Source: Tsukamurella tyrosinosolvens
Lineage (GTDB): Bacteria; Actinomycetota; Actinomycetes; Mycobacteriales; Mycobacteriaceae
Length of the DNA: 64,000 nt
Direction: 5' to 3'
Assembly (NCBI RefSeq): GCF_900104775.1
Contig: NZ_FNSA01000003.1
Span: forward strand, 434,001 to 498,000
Below the pieces are notes generated by a model. It saw nothing but the letters and a program-made list of their open reading frames with translations, was not told the origin of the DNA and searched no databases. Position 1 is the first letter of the stretch. Each line of letters begins with the position of its first letter. Below are positions 11,602 to 19,483 of this stretch, piece after piece. The position numbers were made by a program, and so were the translations under genes.

Positions 11602-12116
11602 TCCCCGACGAGCTGGACCTCCTGCGCGCTGCCTCCCCGCGGGCGCGCCAGATCGTCGAGACCGCCCGAACGCTGCTGGAACGTGATGGCTGGGAGCGGA
11701 TCACCATGCGCGACCTCGCCGACGAGGTCGGCATACGCGCACCGTCGCTGTACAAGCACTTCGCGAGCAAGGACGCCGTGAAGTCCGCGCTGGTCGGGGT
11801 GGCGCTCGCCGAGTCCGGTGCTGCGCTGCGGCCCGTGACCGATGTCGCAGCGTTGCTCCGGGACTACCGCGCGGTGGCCCGGAGCAACCCGAACCTGTAC
11901 CGGCTCGCCACCGTCGGGCCGCTCGACCGGGAAGCGCTTCCGGGCGGTCTCGAGGAGTGGTCGGGGGCACCGTTCTTCGAGGTCACCGGGGATGAGCATG
12001 CGGCGCAAGCCCTCTGGGCGGCCGCGCACGGCATGGCGATTCTGGAGATCGACGGTCGCTTTCCCGCCGGTGAGCTGGACCTGACGTGGGGGGAACTCGC
12101 ACGCCGGTTCACGTGA
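11598..12116 (+). CDS. TetR-family regulator with WHG-type C-terminal domain
   Basis: 172 residues from GTG 11598. The helix-turn-helix is RDGWERITMRDLADEVGI followed by RAPSLYKHFASKDAV. The C-terminal half contains ALWAAAHGMAILEI, the W-HG signature of the WHG subgroup. It overlaps the SRPBCC gene by 4 bases, so the two proteins are made in step. The GCTAAC sites before the operon are the probable target. Confidence 0.85.
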   Translation: MIPDELDLLRAASPRARQIVETARTLLERDGWERITMRDLADEVGIRAPSLYKHFASKDAVKSALVGVALAESGAALRPVTDVAALLRDYRAVARSNPNLYRLATVGPLDREALPGGLEEWSGAPFFEVTGDEHAAQALWAAAHGMAILEIDGRFPAGELDLTWGELARRFT

Positions 12117-12412
12117 AAGCGTCTGTGGATCCATGGCTGAGATCGGTACGAAGCCGAATATGGCCTCCTGTCGCTGTGAGTCGTGGATTCACAGGCGGCT
12201 TCCACCGCGCGACGCACACCGGACTCGAAAAACTCGCGTGACACGCAGCGTAGGGTTGGGCGCATGAACCGAGGAGGAGTGTCCGGCGCCCTGCGCCACG
12301 GCAGATGAACCCGCCCCGCAGCCGATCCACCGGACCGGCTGCGCAGCCCTGCCTTCACACTCCCTCTCCCCGCGGCGCGTCCGCTCGGGGCAGCACACAG
12401 AACGGTTCACTC
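12117..12412. other. 296-base intergenic region
   Basis: No convincing gene. It holds a small hairpin CTGTGA-N9-TCACAG near 12173-12193, and a 14-codon frame starting at ATG 12264 that ends at 12308 and contains an SD-like GGAGGAG. The promoter of the FBP-domain gene must lie here, but I cannot place it. Confidence 0.4.
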
Positions 12413-12907
12413 ATGGATCCCGTATCCCAGCAGCAGATCATCGACGCCTTCCGCGGCGCCACCAAGAGCGAGGTCAAGCGCGTCACGTTCCCGCAGGACT
12501 TCGACGACCTCGACTTCGCCGCCCTCGAGTTCGTCGGCTGGCGCGACAGGAAGATCCCGCGCCGCGCCTACGTCAGCGTCCCCACCGACGACGGGCTCGT
12601 CACGATCCTGCTCACCCAGGCCGAGGCCAAGCCCAAGGCGAAGGCCATGTGCACCTGGTGCCGCGACGTCAACATCACCAGCCAGGCGGTCCTGTTCACC
12701 GTCCGACGGGGCGGCTCCGCCGGCCGCAAGGGCGACACCATCGGCGTGCTCGTGTGCGAGGACTTCCGGTGCGCCGCCAACGCGCGCAAGCTGCCGCCGG
12801 CCTTCCACAAGGGCACCGATACCGAGCAGATCCGCGAGCAGAACCTCGCCGACCTGCGGCGCCGGGTGAACGGTTTCGTCGCCGAGGTGCTCAGCACCGA
12901 GGACTGA
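12413..12907 (+). CDS. FBP-domain (EF-G-binding, treble-clef zinc finger) protein
   Basis: 164 residues. The C-terminal part holds CTWCRD near residue 80 and CEDFRCAAN near residue 116, the four-cysteine treble clef of the FBP_C domain. Related proteins such as FusB bind elongation factor G and free stalled ribosomes in fusidic acid resistance; a housekeeping role is possible here. I chose ATG 12413 because the sequence before it (frame open to 12305) is low-complexity and not protein-like. No SD is evident. Its stop abuts the stop of the converging Lcp-like gene on TGATCA. Confidence 0.75.
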   Translation: MDPVSQQQIIDAFRGATKSEVKRVTFPQDFDDLDFAALEFVGWRDRKIPRRAYVSVPTDDGLVTILLTQAEAKPKAKAMCTWCRDVNITSQAVLFTVRRGGSAGRKGDTIGVLVCEDFRCAANARKLPPAFHKGTDTEQIREQNLADLRRRVNGFVAEVLSTED

Positions 12908-14164
12908 TCACCGGTACCGCGGCTTGCCGTAGTTCGGGTTGTTGCCGGTGGGGATCTCGATGCTGATCGGCCGGAACTCACCGAGGTAGACGAGTTCGAG
13001 CGTGTTCGCGATCGAATCCGTCAGGTGGTAGAGCTCCGGCGGGAGGGCGGTCTGCGTCAGGACGCCCTCCCGGATCGCCACCGCGGTCGGCCAGGACGCC
13101 TCGATCAGCGGCTGCCACAGCGGCTGGCGGGGGAGCTGCATCCAGTCGGTCAGCTTGTCGCCCAACGAGTACCGCGTGAAGGCCTCGAGCACGGGGCGCG
13201 AGAGCAGCGTGCCGTCGGCGGAGCGGCCCAGGTCCATCAACATGCTCGCGATCTTCACGCCCTCGGGCGTGGGACCCATGATCGAGTCGAGGTCGACCTG
13301 GGCCTGCTTCTCCGCCTGTTCCCAGCTCGACGGGATGTACGCCTCGTCGATGCCCAGCATGTACCCGTTGACCTGCCAGGAGTGCAGCAGCCCGTCGACC
13401 TCGTCCTGCGGCAGGTGCACGCCCCAGTTGCGCATGATCCGCATTCCCATGGTGGCCAGGCTGTGCCAGGTGACCATCATGTCCGCCTGCGAGATGGGCT
13501 TGGGCTGGTCGGCGACCTTCTTCCAGTGCGGCGACTGCGGCAGCAGGTGCCGGACGGCGCCGTGGGTGAGGCGGACCTTGACCGCGGTCGTCGCCGCGCG
13601 GCCGCTGGGACCGTACGCACCGACCGCGATCTGGTCGTAGACCAGCCGGTAGGTCTTGGCGATGCGGTCCTTCATGTTCGCTCCGCCCGCGGACCAGTAC
13701 ACGGCCCGCGATTCGCGGGGGATCACCGACATCATCACGCCGCCGGTGAAGCCGATGATCACCGACAGATAGAAGCTGCGCGTCGTGTAGAACGTGTCGG
13801 CGCCCTTCATCAGGCGCGGATCGAGCCAGTCGGGGAGCTTGCGTGCCTCCTCGATGAAGTCCCGCACGTCCGACGGTACGCCCGCCGGCACGGGCTGGTT
13901 GTTCGTCTCCCACTGGGCGAGGGCGCGATTGACCTTCCCGGCGTCTCCCCGCTCGAGCACCGACTTCATCAGCGCGTCGCACTCCGGGTCCCAGCGGTCT
14001 TTCGCGTCCGGGGTGTCCGCGGTGCGGACGCCGGGCGCCGCGGAGACGAGCCCCGTGCCCAGGGTGCCGGCCAGTGCTGCCACCCCGGCGCCCGCCGCGC
14101 CGACGCCGGCAGCCCGCAACGCGTCCCGCCTGGTGATGCCGTCCTGTCCCGCGAACCTGCCCAC
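12908..14164 (-). CDS. Tat-exported latex clearing protein (Lcp)-like DUF2236 heme oxygenase
   Basis: 418 residues. The N-terminus has a twin-arginine signal (ITRRDALRAAG, then a hydrophobic stretch ending GLVSAAPG). The core is the DUF2236 rubber-oxygenase/MpaB domain. Motif R167-x2-K170-T171 and motif R198-x2-H201-x3-R205, followed by H234, match the spacing of the conserved residues of Streptomyces Lcp-K30, where the equivalent of H201 is the proximal heme ligand. Lcp cleaves double bonds of cis-1,4-polyisoprene outside the cell with oxygen. Substrate here is inference. A small palindrome (14211-14226) lies upstream. It converges with the FBP gene. Confidence 0.8.
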   Translation of the reverse strand: MGRFAGQDGITRRDALRAAGVGAAGAGVAALAGTLGTGLVSAAPGVRTADTPDAKDRWDPECDALMKSVLERGDAGKVNRALAQWETNNQPVPAGVPSDVRDFIEEARKLPDWLDPRLMKGADTFYTTRSFYLSVIIGFTGGVMMSVIPRESRAVYWSAGGANMKDRIAKTYRLVYDQIAVGAYGPSGRAATTAVKVRLTHGAVRHLLPQSPHWKKVADQPKPISQADMMVTWHSLATMGMRIMRNWGVHLPQDEVDGLLHSWQVNGYMLGIDEAYIPSSWEQAEKQAQVDLDSIMGPTPEGVKIASMLMDLGRSADGTLLSRPVLEAFTRYSLGDKLTDWMQLPRQPLWQPLIEASWPTAVAIREGVLTQTALPPELYHLTDSIANTLELVYLGEFRPISIEIPTGNNPNYGKPRYR

Positions 14165-14210
14165 GCCACTCCCTCTCGCCTGTGATCCCGGCGAAGAGTA
14201 GCGAGTGAAC

Positions 14211-14226
14211 TGTTGCTATTGCAACA
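14211..14226. promoter_or_regulatory. Palindrome upstream of the Lcp-like gene
   Basis: TGTTGC-TATT-GCAACA, perfect 6-base arms, lies 47-62 bases before the 14164 start and just past the xthA stop. It may be an operator for the Lcp-like gene or a weak terminator for xthA. Confidence 0.45.
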
Positions 14227-14234
14227 TGAAGCTG

Positions 14235-15104
14235 TCAGTCCTTGGCCTGGGGCAGTTTCGCCCCCTTGGGTGAGACCCGCCCGGCTGACGGTGGCGGCAC
14301 CATCGGGCCGACGTCGCCGTCGGGTGCGGTATCGAGATCGAGCATCACGGGGGCGTGGTCCGACGGGCCCTTGCCCTTGCGGGCCTGCCGGTCGATCCAC
14401 GCGGCCGCGGTGCGATCGGCCACGTCGCCGCTGGCCAGGATGAGGTCGATGCGCATGCCGAGGTTCTTGTTGAACATGCCCGCGCGGTAATCCCAGTACG
14501 AGAACACCTGCTCGTCCGGCCAGTGCTCGCGCACCACGTCGCGCAGGCCGAGGTCCGCGAGCGCGGCGAGGGCGCCCCGTTCGGGCGCGGTGACGTGGGT
14601 GTGGCCGACGAAGGCCGCGGGGTCGAAGACGTCCGCATCCGTGGGCGCGATGTTCATGTCTCCGCAGACCAGCTGCGGGACGGTGTCGGCCTTCACCTGC
14701 GCGGCGAGGGCCGCGAGCCACTCCAGCTTGTAGTCGTAGTGGTCGGAGCCGATCTCGCGGCCGTTCGGGGTGTACAGCGAGTGCACGCGGATCCCGTCGC
14801 ACACGCCCGAGATCGCGCGGCCCTCGACGATCCCGTCGAACGCGGGCGCGCCGGGGATGCCGATCACCACGTCCTCGAGCCCCACCTTGGACAGCAGCGC
14901 CGAGCCGTTCCACTGCGGCTGCCCCGCGGTCGCGAACTCGTAGCCGCGCTCCTCCAGGTCCGGGCCGATGAGGGTGGCGAAGGCGTCGTCGGTCAGCTTG
15001 AGTTCCTGCAGGCAGACGACGTCGGGCCGGCGCGAGTCCAGCCACTCCAGCAGCCTGCCGTGCCGCTGCTTGACCGAGTTCACATTCCAGGTGGCGACGC
15101 GCAT
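14235..15104 (-). CDS. xthA: Exodeoxyribonuclease III
   Basis: 289 residues, slightly longer than E. coli XthA (268). An AP endonuclease and 3'-exonuclease of base-excision repair, Mg-dependent, in the cytoplasm. Visible motifs are WNVNSV at the start, LQELKLTDD near residue 33, GDMNIAP near residue 148, MRIDLIL and the final SDHAPV, in the order of the EEP nuclease fold. It is divergent from phytoene synthase with 59 bases between. A 30-residue Pro/Gly-rich tail follows the catalytic domain. Confidence 0.92.
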   Translation of the reverse strand: MRVATWNVNSVKQRHGRLLEWLDSRRPDVVCLQELKLTDDAFATLIGPDLEERGYEFATAGQPQWNGSALLSKVGLEDVVIGIPGAPAFDGIVEGRAISGVCDGIRVHSLYTPNGREIGSDHYDYKLEWLAALAAQVKADTVPQLVCGDMNIAPTDADVFDPAAFVGHTHVTAPERGALAALADLGLRDVVREHWPDEQVFSYWDYRAGMFNKNLGMRIDLILASGDVADRTAAAWIDRQARKGKGPSDHAPVMLDLDTAPDGDVGPMVPPPSAGRVSPKGAKLPQAKD

Positions 15105-15163
15105 GCACCCACCGTATCGGGGTGCCCTGACAGGCCCGGCGGGGCGGTCGGGACACTGGAGGC

Positions 15164-15982
15164 ATGGATCCGAGTGAGCGGTACAGCCGCGCCGCCGTCG
15201 CGGCCTCCGCGGTGGTGATCCGCGACTACTCCACGTCGTTCTCCCTCGCCGCCCGCCTGATGCCGCGCCGCGTCCGCGACCACATCACGTCCATCTACGG
15301 GTTGGTCCGGGTCGCGGACGAGGTCGTCGACGGTGCCTGCCCGACTGACCCGCGCAGTCACCTCGACGCGCTGGAGGAGGCCGTCGAGCGGGCGATCGAG
15401 GAGGGCTTCAGCGCGAACCTCGTGGTGCACGCCTTCGCCCGCACCGCCCGCGAGACCGGTTTCGGCACCGAACTGACGAGGCCCTTCTTCGCCTCGATGC
15501 GCGCGGACCTCACGCCCGCCCCGCACACCGCCGAGTCGCTCGCGGCGTACATCCACGGCTCCGCCGAGGTCGTCGGGCTCATGTGCCTGCGCGCCTACCT
15601 GGTGGGGGTGGCACCGTCGGACTACGATCGGCTCGCGCCCGACGCCCTCCGCCTCGGTGCCGCTTTCCAGAAGGTCAACTTCCTCCGCGACCTCACCGAC
15701 GACGAACTGCGTCTCGGCCGGGCCTACCTCCCCGAGCTCACGCAGCGCGCCTACGACGAGGCCCTCGATGACGCCGCCGCCGACCTCGCCGCCGGGCGCG
15801 CCGGCATCGAGCGGCTCCCGCGGGACGTGCAGCGCGGCGTCCGTGCCGCCGCCGACCTCTACGGCGAGCTCCTGCGCCGCCTCCGCGCCGCCGGGCTCGA
15901 CGGTGCGCGGTCCGGTCGCGTCCGCGTCCCCACCGCAGCGAAGGCCGCTGTGATCGCCCGCGCGCTGGCGACGTCCCGATGA
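15164..15982 (+). CDS. crtB: Phytoene (squalene/phytoene) synthase
   Basis: 272 residues. It condenses two geranylgeranyl diphosphates to phytoene at the membrane surface. Motifs are YSTSFSLAARL near residue 22, the first Asp-rich box with VADEVVD near 51, and the second with FLRDLTDDE near 170; GRAYLP follows. It is a stand-alone gene, 12 kb from the phytoene desaturase in this window. The nested inverted repeats after its stop may end transcription. Confidence 0.88.
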   Translation: MDPSERYSRAAVAASAVVIRDYSTSFSLAARLMPRRVRDHITSIYGLVRVADEVVDGACPTDPRSHLDALEEAVERAIEEGFSANLVVHAFARTARETGFGTELTRPFFASMRADLTPAPHTAESLAAYIHGSAEVVGLMCLRAYLVGVAPSDYDRLAPDALRLGAAFQKVNFLRDLTDDELRLGRAYLPELTQRAYDEALDDAAADLAAGRAGIERLPRDVQRGVRAAADLYGELLRRLRAAGLDGARSGRVRVPTAAKAAVIARALATSR

Positions 15983-16014
15983 TGCTGTAGTCGTCCAGAA
16001 CAGCCATGCGTCCG

Positions 16015-16080
16015 CCGCATACCTCCTGAACTAGCTGGTTAGGAGGCATTGCGCGCGGCAGAGGTATGCGGTATTCGCAT
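16015..16080. terminator. Nested inverted repeats after crtB (terminator or attenuator)
   Basis: CCGCATACCTC (16015-16025) pairs perfectly with GAGGTATGCGG (16061-16071). Inside, CCTCCT (16022-16027) can pair with AGGAGG (16041-16046). A third small hairpin ATGCG-N5-CGCAT starts at 16066. These pairings exclude one another in part, as in attenuators. No U-tract is present. Confidence 0.45.
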
Positions 16081-16124
16081 CATTTCCTCGCCGATGGCGT
16101 TGATCGCCGGAGCATCGACTGCTA

Positions 16125-16151
16125 TACCTAGATACAAATCGGATCTAGGTA
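16125..16151. promoter_or_regulatory. PadR-type operator at the membrane-protein promoter
   Basis: TACCTAGAT (16125-16133) and ATCTAGGTA (16143-16151) are perfect 9-base arms with a 9-base spacer. The site ends 9 bases before the 16161 start and overlaps the ribosome-binding region. The PadR gene second in the operon is the likely binder. Confidence 0.65.
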
Positions 16152-16160
16152 GGAGTCGCG

Positions 16161-17165
16161 ATGGCTGTCGACGATTGGCCCGAGCAGGATCGGGCGTGGG
16201 CCGGGCGATACGTCCTCGGGCTGGCCCGGTTGGGGGTTCCGCTGTCCTCCACGGACGCCCGGCAAGACGAGCTCATCGCCGCTGCCCGCGATGCGGGGGT
16301 GCCCGCCGCGGACCTGTTCGGCGACCCCGCCGAAGCGGCCGCAGCCGACGCACCGGATCTCAACGACGCCGACGCCACTGCAGAGGATGCGGACGGGGCC
16401 GGCGCGCGAGAGGCGCTCGCCTACGGTGGCACGGCTCTGATCTTCATCGGCGTGATCGCGGCGGCCATGCTCCTGATCGGGGGCGGCGGACCCGTGGACG
16501 TCACCGTGGGCATGCTCGCCGTGACTTTCGCCATCGTCACGGCCCTGGTGGTGGGCGGTGCGGCGGCGATGCAGTTCGTCGCGGGGCGGCTGCGGATCGC
16601 GGCGTACCTGGCAGCCGTCGCTATCGGCGCGGTTCTCGTCGGTGGGTCGCAGGTCACCTGGTCGGGACGTGGTGTGGTCGTGGTCGCGGATCTGCCGCGG
16701 TGGGGGGCGGCCCTCGCTCTCCTCGTCCCGGGTGTGCTCGCGATCCTGATCGCCCGCCGCGTTCCGCGGCGGGCCCCGCAAACGACGTGGAGCGACGAGG
16801 AGTGGTTCGCGCGGTTCCGCGGGGTCCTGATCTCGAAGGGCACGCCGGGCACCGTCGTGCGTGAGCACGAGCGTTCGCTTCGGGAGGGTCTGACCAGCAC
16901 GGCGGCGGACGAATACGGACGCCCCGACTCCCTGGCGCTCCAGCTCGTCGCCGCGGATCCGGCGGCGCAGAGTCGCCGCATGTGGTGGGGTGCGGCTGGC
17001 TGGATGGTATTCGCTCTGCTCCAGGCCACCTTCATCCCGGGCGAGACCGGTGCGTGGCTCGTGTTCCGCGTGGCGTTCACGGTCTTCCTTCTCGCGTTGG
17101 CGGGTCGCAGTGTGCTTCGCGCGCGGCGGGCACGGCCCGCATCGTCGTCGAAGACTCCGGCGTGA
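16161..17165 (+). CDS. Multi-pass membrane protein, unknown function
   Basis: 334 residues. An acidic soluble N-terminus (residues 1-85) is followed by five or so hydrophobic helices between 88 and 200, a soluble stretch with WSDEEWFARFRG, and two more helices near 275-310. Proteins of this kind often pair with PadR regulators in actinobacteria, and their role is not known. ATG 16161 is preceded by an SD (AGGAG, 16151-16155) partly inside the operator. The PadR gene begins within its stop (GTGA). Confidence 0.7.
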   Translation: MAVDDWPEQDRAWAGRYVLGLARLGVPLSSTDARQDELIAAARDAGVPAADLFGDPAEAAAADAPDLNDADATAEDADGAGAREALAYGGTALIFIGVIAAAMLLIGGGGPVDVTVGMLAVTFAIVTALVVGGAAAMQFVAGRLRIAAYLAAVAIGAVLVGGSQVTWSGRGVVVVADLPRWGAALALLVPGVLAILIARRVPRRAPQTTWSDEEWFARFRGVLISKGTPGTVVREHERSLREGLTSTAADEYGRPDSLALQLVAADPAAQSRRMWWGAAGWMVFALLQATFIPGETGAWLVFRVAFTVFLLALAGRSVLRARRARPASSSKTPA

Positions 17166-17488
17166 GCACCGCGGCGTGGCAGCGGGCGACGTTGCCGCTC
17201 TTGATCCTCGGCGTGCTGGAATCGGCGCCGCGGCACGGGTACGGCGTCTCCGCGGCGCTGGTGGAGGTGGGGCTGCAGCCGATCAAGGGCGCGCAGCTGT
17301 ACCCGGCGCTGGTGAAGCTGGAGAACGACGGCTGCATCGTCGCCGAGTGGGAGCAGAGCGAGTCCGGCCCCGCCCGCAAGGTCTATGAGCTCACCGACGC
17401 CGGCCGTACCGAATTGGCCCGCCTTCGCGACGAATGGCGCGAGTTCACCGCGGCCGCCGCCGCGCTCGGGGCTGCGCCCGCCCGCTGA
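17162..17488 (+). CDS. PadR-family transcriptional regulator
   Basis: 108 residues from GTG 17162, the short single-domain PadR form. Winged-helix hallmarks are LLILGVLESAPRHGYGV near residue 12, the GAQLYPALVKLENDG recognition region, and KVYELTDAGR. It overlaps the membrane-protein gene by 4 bases and probably represses the operon through the site at 16125-16151. The inducer is unknown. Confidence 0.85.
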   Translation: MSTAAWQRATLPLLILGVLESAPRHGYGVSAALVEVGLQPIKGAQLYPALVKLENDGCIVAEWEQSESGPARKVYELTDAGRTELARLRDEWREFTAAAAALGAAPAR

Positions 17489-17644
17489 GCCACCGCGATC
17501 CGGCACTCCCGCTAGCGTTTCCGCTTCTTCATGGCGTTGCAACGGGATGAAGAGGAGGAAACGGGCTGAGGACCGCGGTCCGGCGGGAGTGCGGTCCGAA
17601 CTCCCAAGCGGCCGCCTGTGCCGACACAGATGGGGCACTCCGAG

Positions 17645-17677
17645 ACGGAGGGTATGCGCTGAACGCATACCCTCCGT
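17645..17677. terminator. Strong hairpin between converging genes
   Basis: ACGGAGGGTATGCG (17645-17658) and its exact complement (17664-17677) are separated by CTGAA. It lies between the PadR gene and the converging hydrolase gene, so it can serve both strands. No U-tract, as is common in mycobacteria-like genomes. Confidence 0.75.
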
Positions 17678-17707
17678 GAACGACTACCACCACCCCGGCG
17701 CCGCGAT

Positions 17708-18580
17708 CTACTGCGACGCGGCCTTCGGCAGCTCCGCGACGGGATTCCGCTGCAGGAAAGACGTGATCAGCGCGGCGAACTCGCGCGTGCACTCGAGCTG
17801 CGGCATGTGGCCGACGCCCGGAATGAGGTGCGTCTCGGCGTGCGGGATGAGCGCCCGCGCGTTGTCCAGGTGCGCGGGCGGCAGCACCTTGTCGCGGGAT
17901 CCCCACAGCACCATGGTCGGCCGCGGCGTGCGAGCGATGGTCCGGTGCAACTCGTCGCGCCAGTCCTGGCGGACGCCGCCCAGCACGGAGCCGAGCGCGT
18001 CGGCGGTCTTCCACGCGGTGAGGCCGGCGTCCGTCTCGCGGGCGATGGCCATCGCGTGGTCGATCCGCGCGCGGGTGGCGTAGGACTTGTCGGCGAAGAT
18101 CAGCCGTTCCTGGACGATCGCACCGGGGCGGCTCGGGGTGGTCGCGATCAGCTTGCCCAGCACGGGAACCCCGAGCAGGCGCAGCAGCGGCGTGACCTCC
18201 TTGCCGAAGCCCGCGGGATCCACGAGAGTCATCGACGCGACCAGCTCCGGGTGCCGGGCGAGCAGCGTCATCGTCACCGCGCCACCCAGCGAGTTGCCCG
18301 CGACGTGCACGGGGCCCGCGACGTTCAGCGCGGCGAGCGTCTCCGCCACCCCGTCGGCGAGCGCGGCGAGGCCGGCACCGTCGGGATGGGGAGCGGACCA
18401 GCCGTACCCGGCGAGGTCGGGCGCGATGAGGTGGTACTCACCTTCGAGTGCCTCGAAGGTCGGGTCCCAGTCCTCCAGGCTGCGCGTGATGCCGTGCAGC
18501 AGAAGCAGAGTGGGCAGCGAGGCGTCGCCCGACTCGCGGACCCGCACCCAGCGGCCGCGGACGGGGATGCTGCGGGTCAC
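17708..18580 (-). CDS. Alpha/beta hydrolase (serine nucleophile)
   Basis: 290 residues from GTG 18580. The oxyanion region LLLHGITRSLEDW is near residue 25, the nucleophile elbow GNSLGG near residue 97, an Asp in LWGSRDKVLPP and a His in GVGHMPQLE. This is a typical Ser-Asp-His hydrolase of the MhpC/lipase type. It is last in a four-gene operon and overlaps the preceding epoxide-hydrolase-like gene by 4 bases. An ester or C-C bond substrate is likely but unknown. Confidence 0.85.
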   Translation of the reverse strand: MTRSIPVRGRWVRVRESGDASLPTLLLLHGITRSLEDWDPTFEALEGEYHLIAPDLAGYGWSAPHPDGAGLAALADGVAETLAALNVAGPVHVAGNSLGGAVTMTLLARHPELVASMTLVDPAGFGKEVTPLLRLLGVPVLGKLIATTPSRPGAIVQERLIFADKSYATRARIDHAMAIARETDAGLTAWKTADALGSVLGGVRQDWRDELHRTIARTPRPTMVLWGSRDKVLPPAHLDNARALIPHAETHLIPGVGHMPQLECTREFAALITSFLQRNPVAELPKAASQ

Positions 18581-19473
18581 CGGTTCGCCTCGACCCACTC
18601 GAAGGTCGCGTCGGCCAGGGGGCCGGGGTTCTGCGCCACCACCCAGTGCCCGCCGGGCACCGAGACGTGCCGCGACTTCGGCGACTTCTCCAGGCCGGCC
18701 AGCTGCAGCGGCGGCGTCACGAACAGATCGCCCTCGGGCGTGATCACCTGGACGGGCACCGAGGTGGTGGCGTCCGCCGGCTTGAGGAACGGCGCGGGCA
18801 TGTTGGCCCGGTAGAGGTTCAGGCCGTTGGTGAAGTCGCGGTCGCTGCGCGTGTAGCCCTCGGCGACCTTGCCGCCGGTGCCGCGCTTCTCCAGCGTCTC
18901 GATGAGCTTCTGGCCCCAGCCGCGCTTGTACAGCGAATCCGCCAGTCCGGGAACGAGGAAGAACGGGATGTACGTCGAGCCCGCCGCCTGGCGCAGCCGC
19001 GCCGGCAGGTCCTTCGCGCTGCGGACGCCCTGGAGGTACTCGCCCGCGTGGTTCAGGTTCGGGCCGGATACCGAGGTGTACGAGGCGGTCTTGTCGGCCA
19101 CCGCGGGATCGACCACGGCGTGCCAGCCCTGGATCGAGCCCCAGTCGTGGCCGATGAGGTGCAGCTTGGAGCGGTCGCCGCTGACCTCGCGCACCGCGTC
19201 GATGACCCGCGAGATGTCGGAGATGAGGCGGTCGAACCGGTACCCGGCCTTGCCCGCCGGCGCCTCCGAGTCGCCCGCGCCGCGGACGTCGAAGGTGTAG
19301 ACGTTCGCGCGACCGTCGAGGGCCGCGGCCACGCCGTCCCACACGTGGTGGTTGTCGGGGTAGCCGTGGATCGCGAGCACCGTCGGGCGCGCCGCGTCAT
19401 GGTTGCCGTAGCGGAAGCCCGCCAGGGTGAGGCCGTCGGACGTGGTCACGTCGAAGCGGTGCTGATCAGTCAT
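18577..19473 (-). CDS. EphD-like epoxide-hydrolase-type alpha/beta hydrolase
   Basis: 298 residues. The elbow is IGHDWGSIQGWH with an Asp as nucleophile, as in epoxide hydrolases, and HGYPDNHHVWDG supplies the oxyanion part. The sequence resembles the hydrolase half of mycobacterial EphD, but the short-chain dehydrogenase half is absent. His in VPGGHWVV completes the triad. It lies 10 bases after the reductase stop and overlaps the next hydrolase by 4 bases. Together with the oxygenase-like genes upstream, it suggests oxidation followed by epoxide or ester hydrolysis of a lipid. Confidence 0.82.
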   Translation of the reverse strand: MTDQHRFDVTTSDGLTLAGFRYGNHDAARPTVLAIHGYPDNHHVWDGVAAALDGRANVYTFDVRGAGDSEAPAGKAGYRFDRLISDISRVIDAVREVSGDRSKLHLIGHDWGSIQGWHAVVDPAVADKTASYTSVSGPNLNHAGEYLQGVRSAKDLPARLRQAAGSTYIPFFLVPGLADSLYKRGWGQKLIETLEKRGTGGKVAEGYTRSDRDFTNGLNLYRANMPAPFLKPADATTSVPVQVITPEGDLFVTPPLQLAGLEKSPKSRHVSVPGGHWVVAQNPGPLADATFEWVEANR

Positions 19474-19483
19474 GGTGTGCGCC

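Noticed and set aside
12264-12308. 14-codon leader-like frame
   Set aside because: No clear SD at a useful distance and no conserved stop-start logic with the next gene; mentioned only in the gap entry.
12305-12907. Longer start for the FBP-domain protein
   Set aside because: The extra 36 residues are Pro/Ser/Arg low complexity and do not look like the family; ATG 12413 gives MDPVSQQQ, a natural start.
16049-16864. 271-codon frame from TTG 16049 next to AGGAGG
   Set aside because: The SD is only 2 bases away, the frame overlaps the real membrane-protein gene, and the product is Arg/Gly-rich noise.
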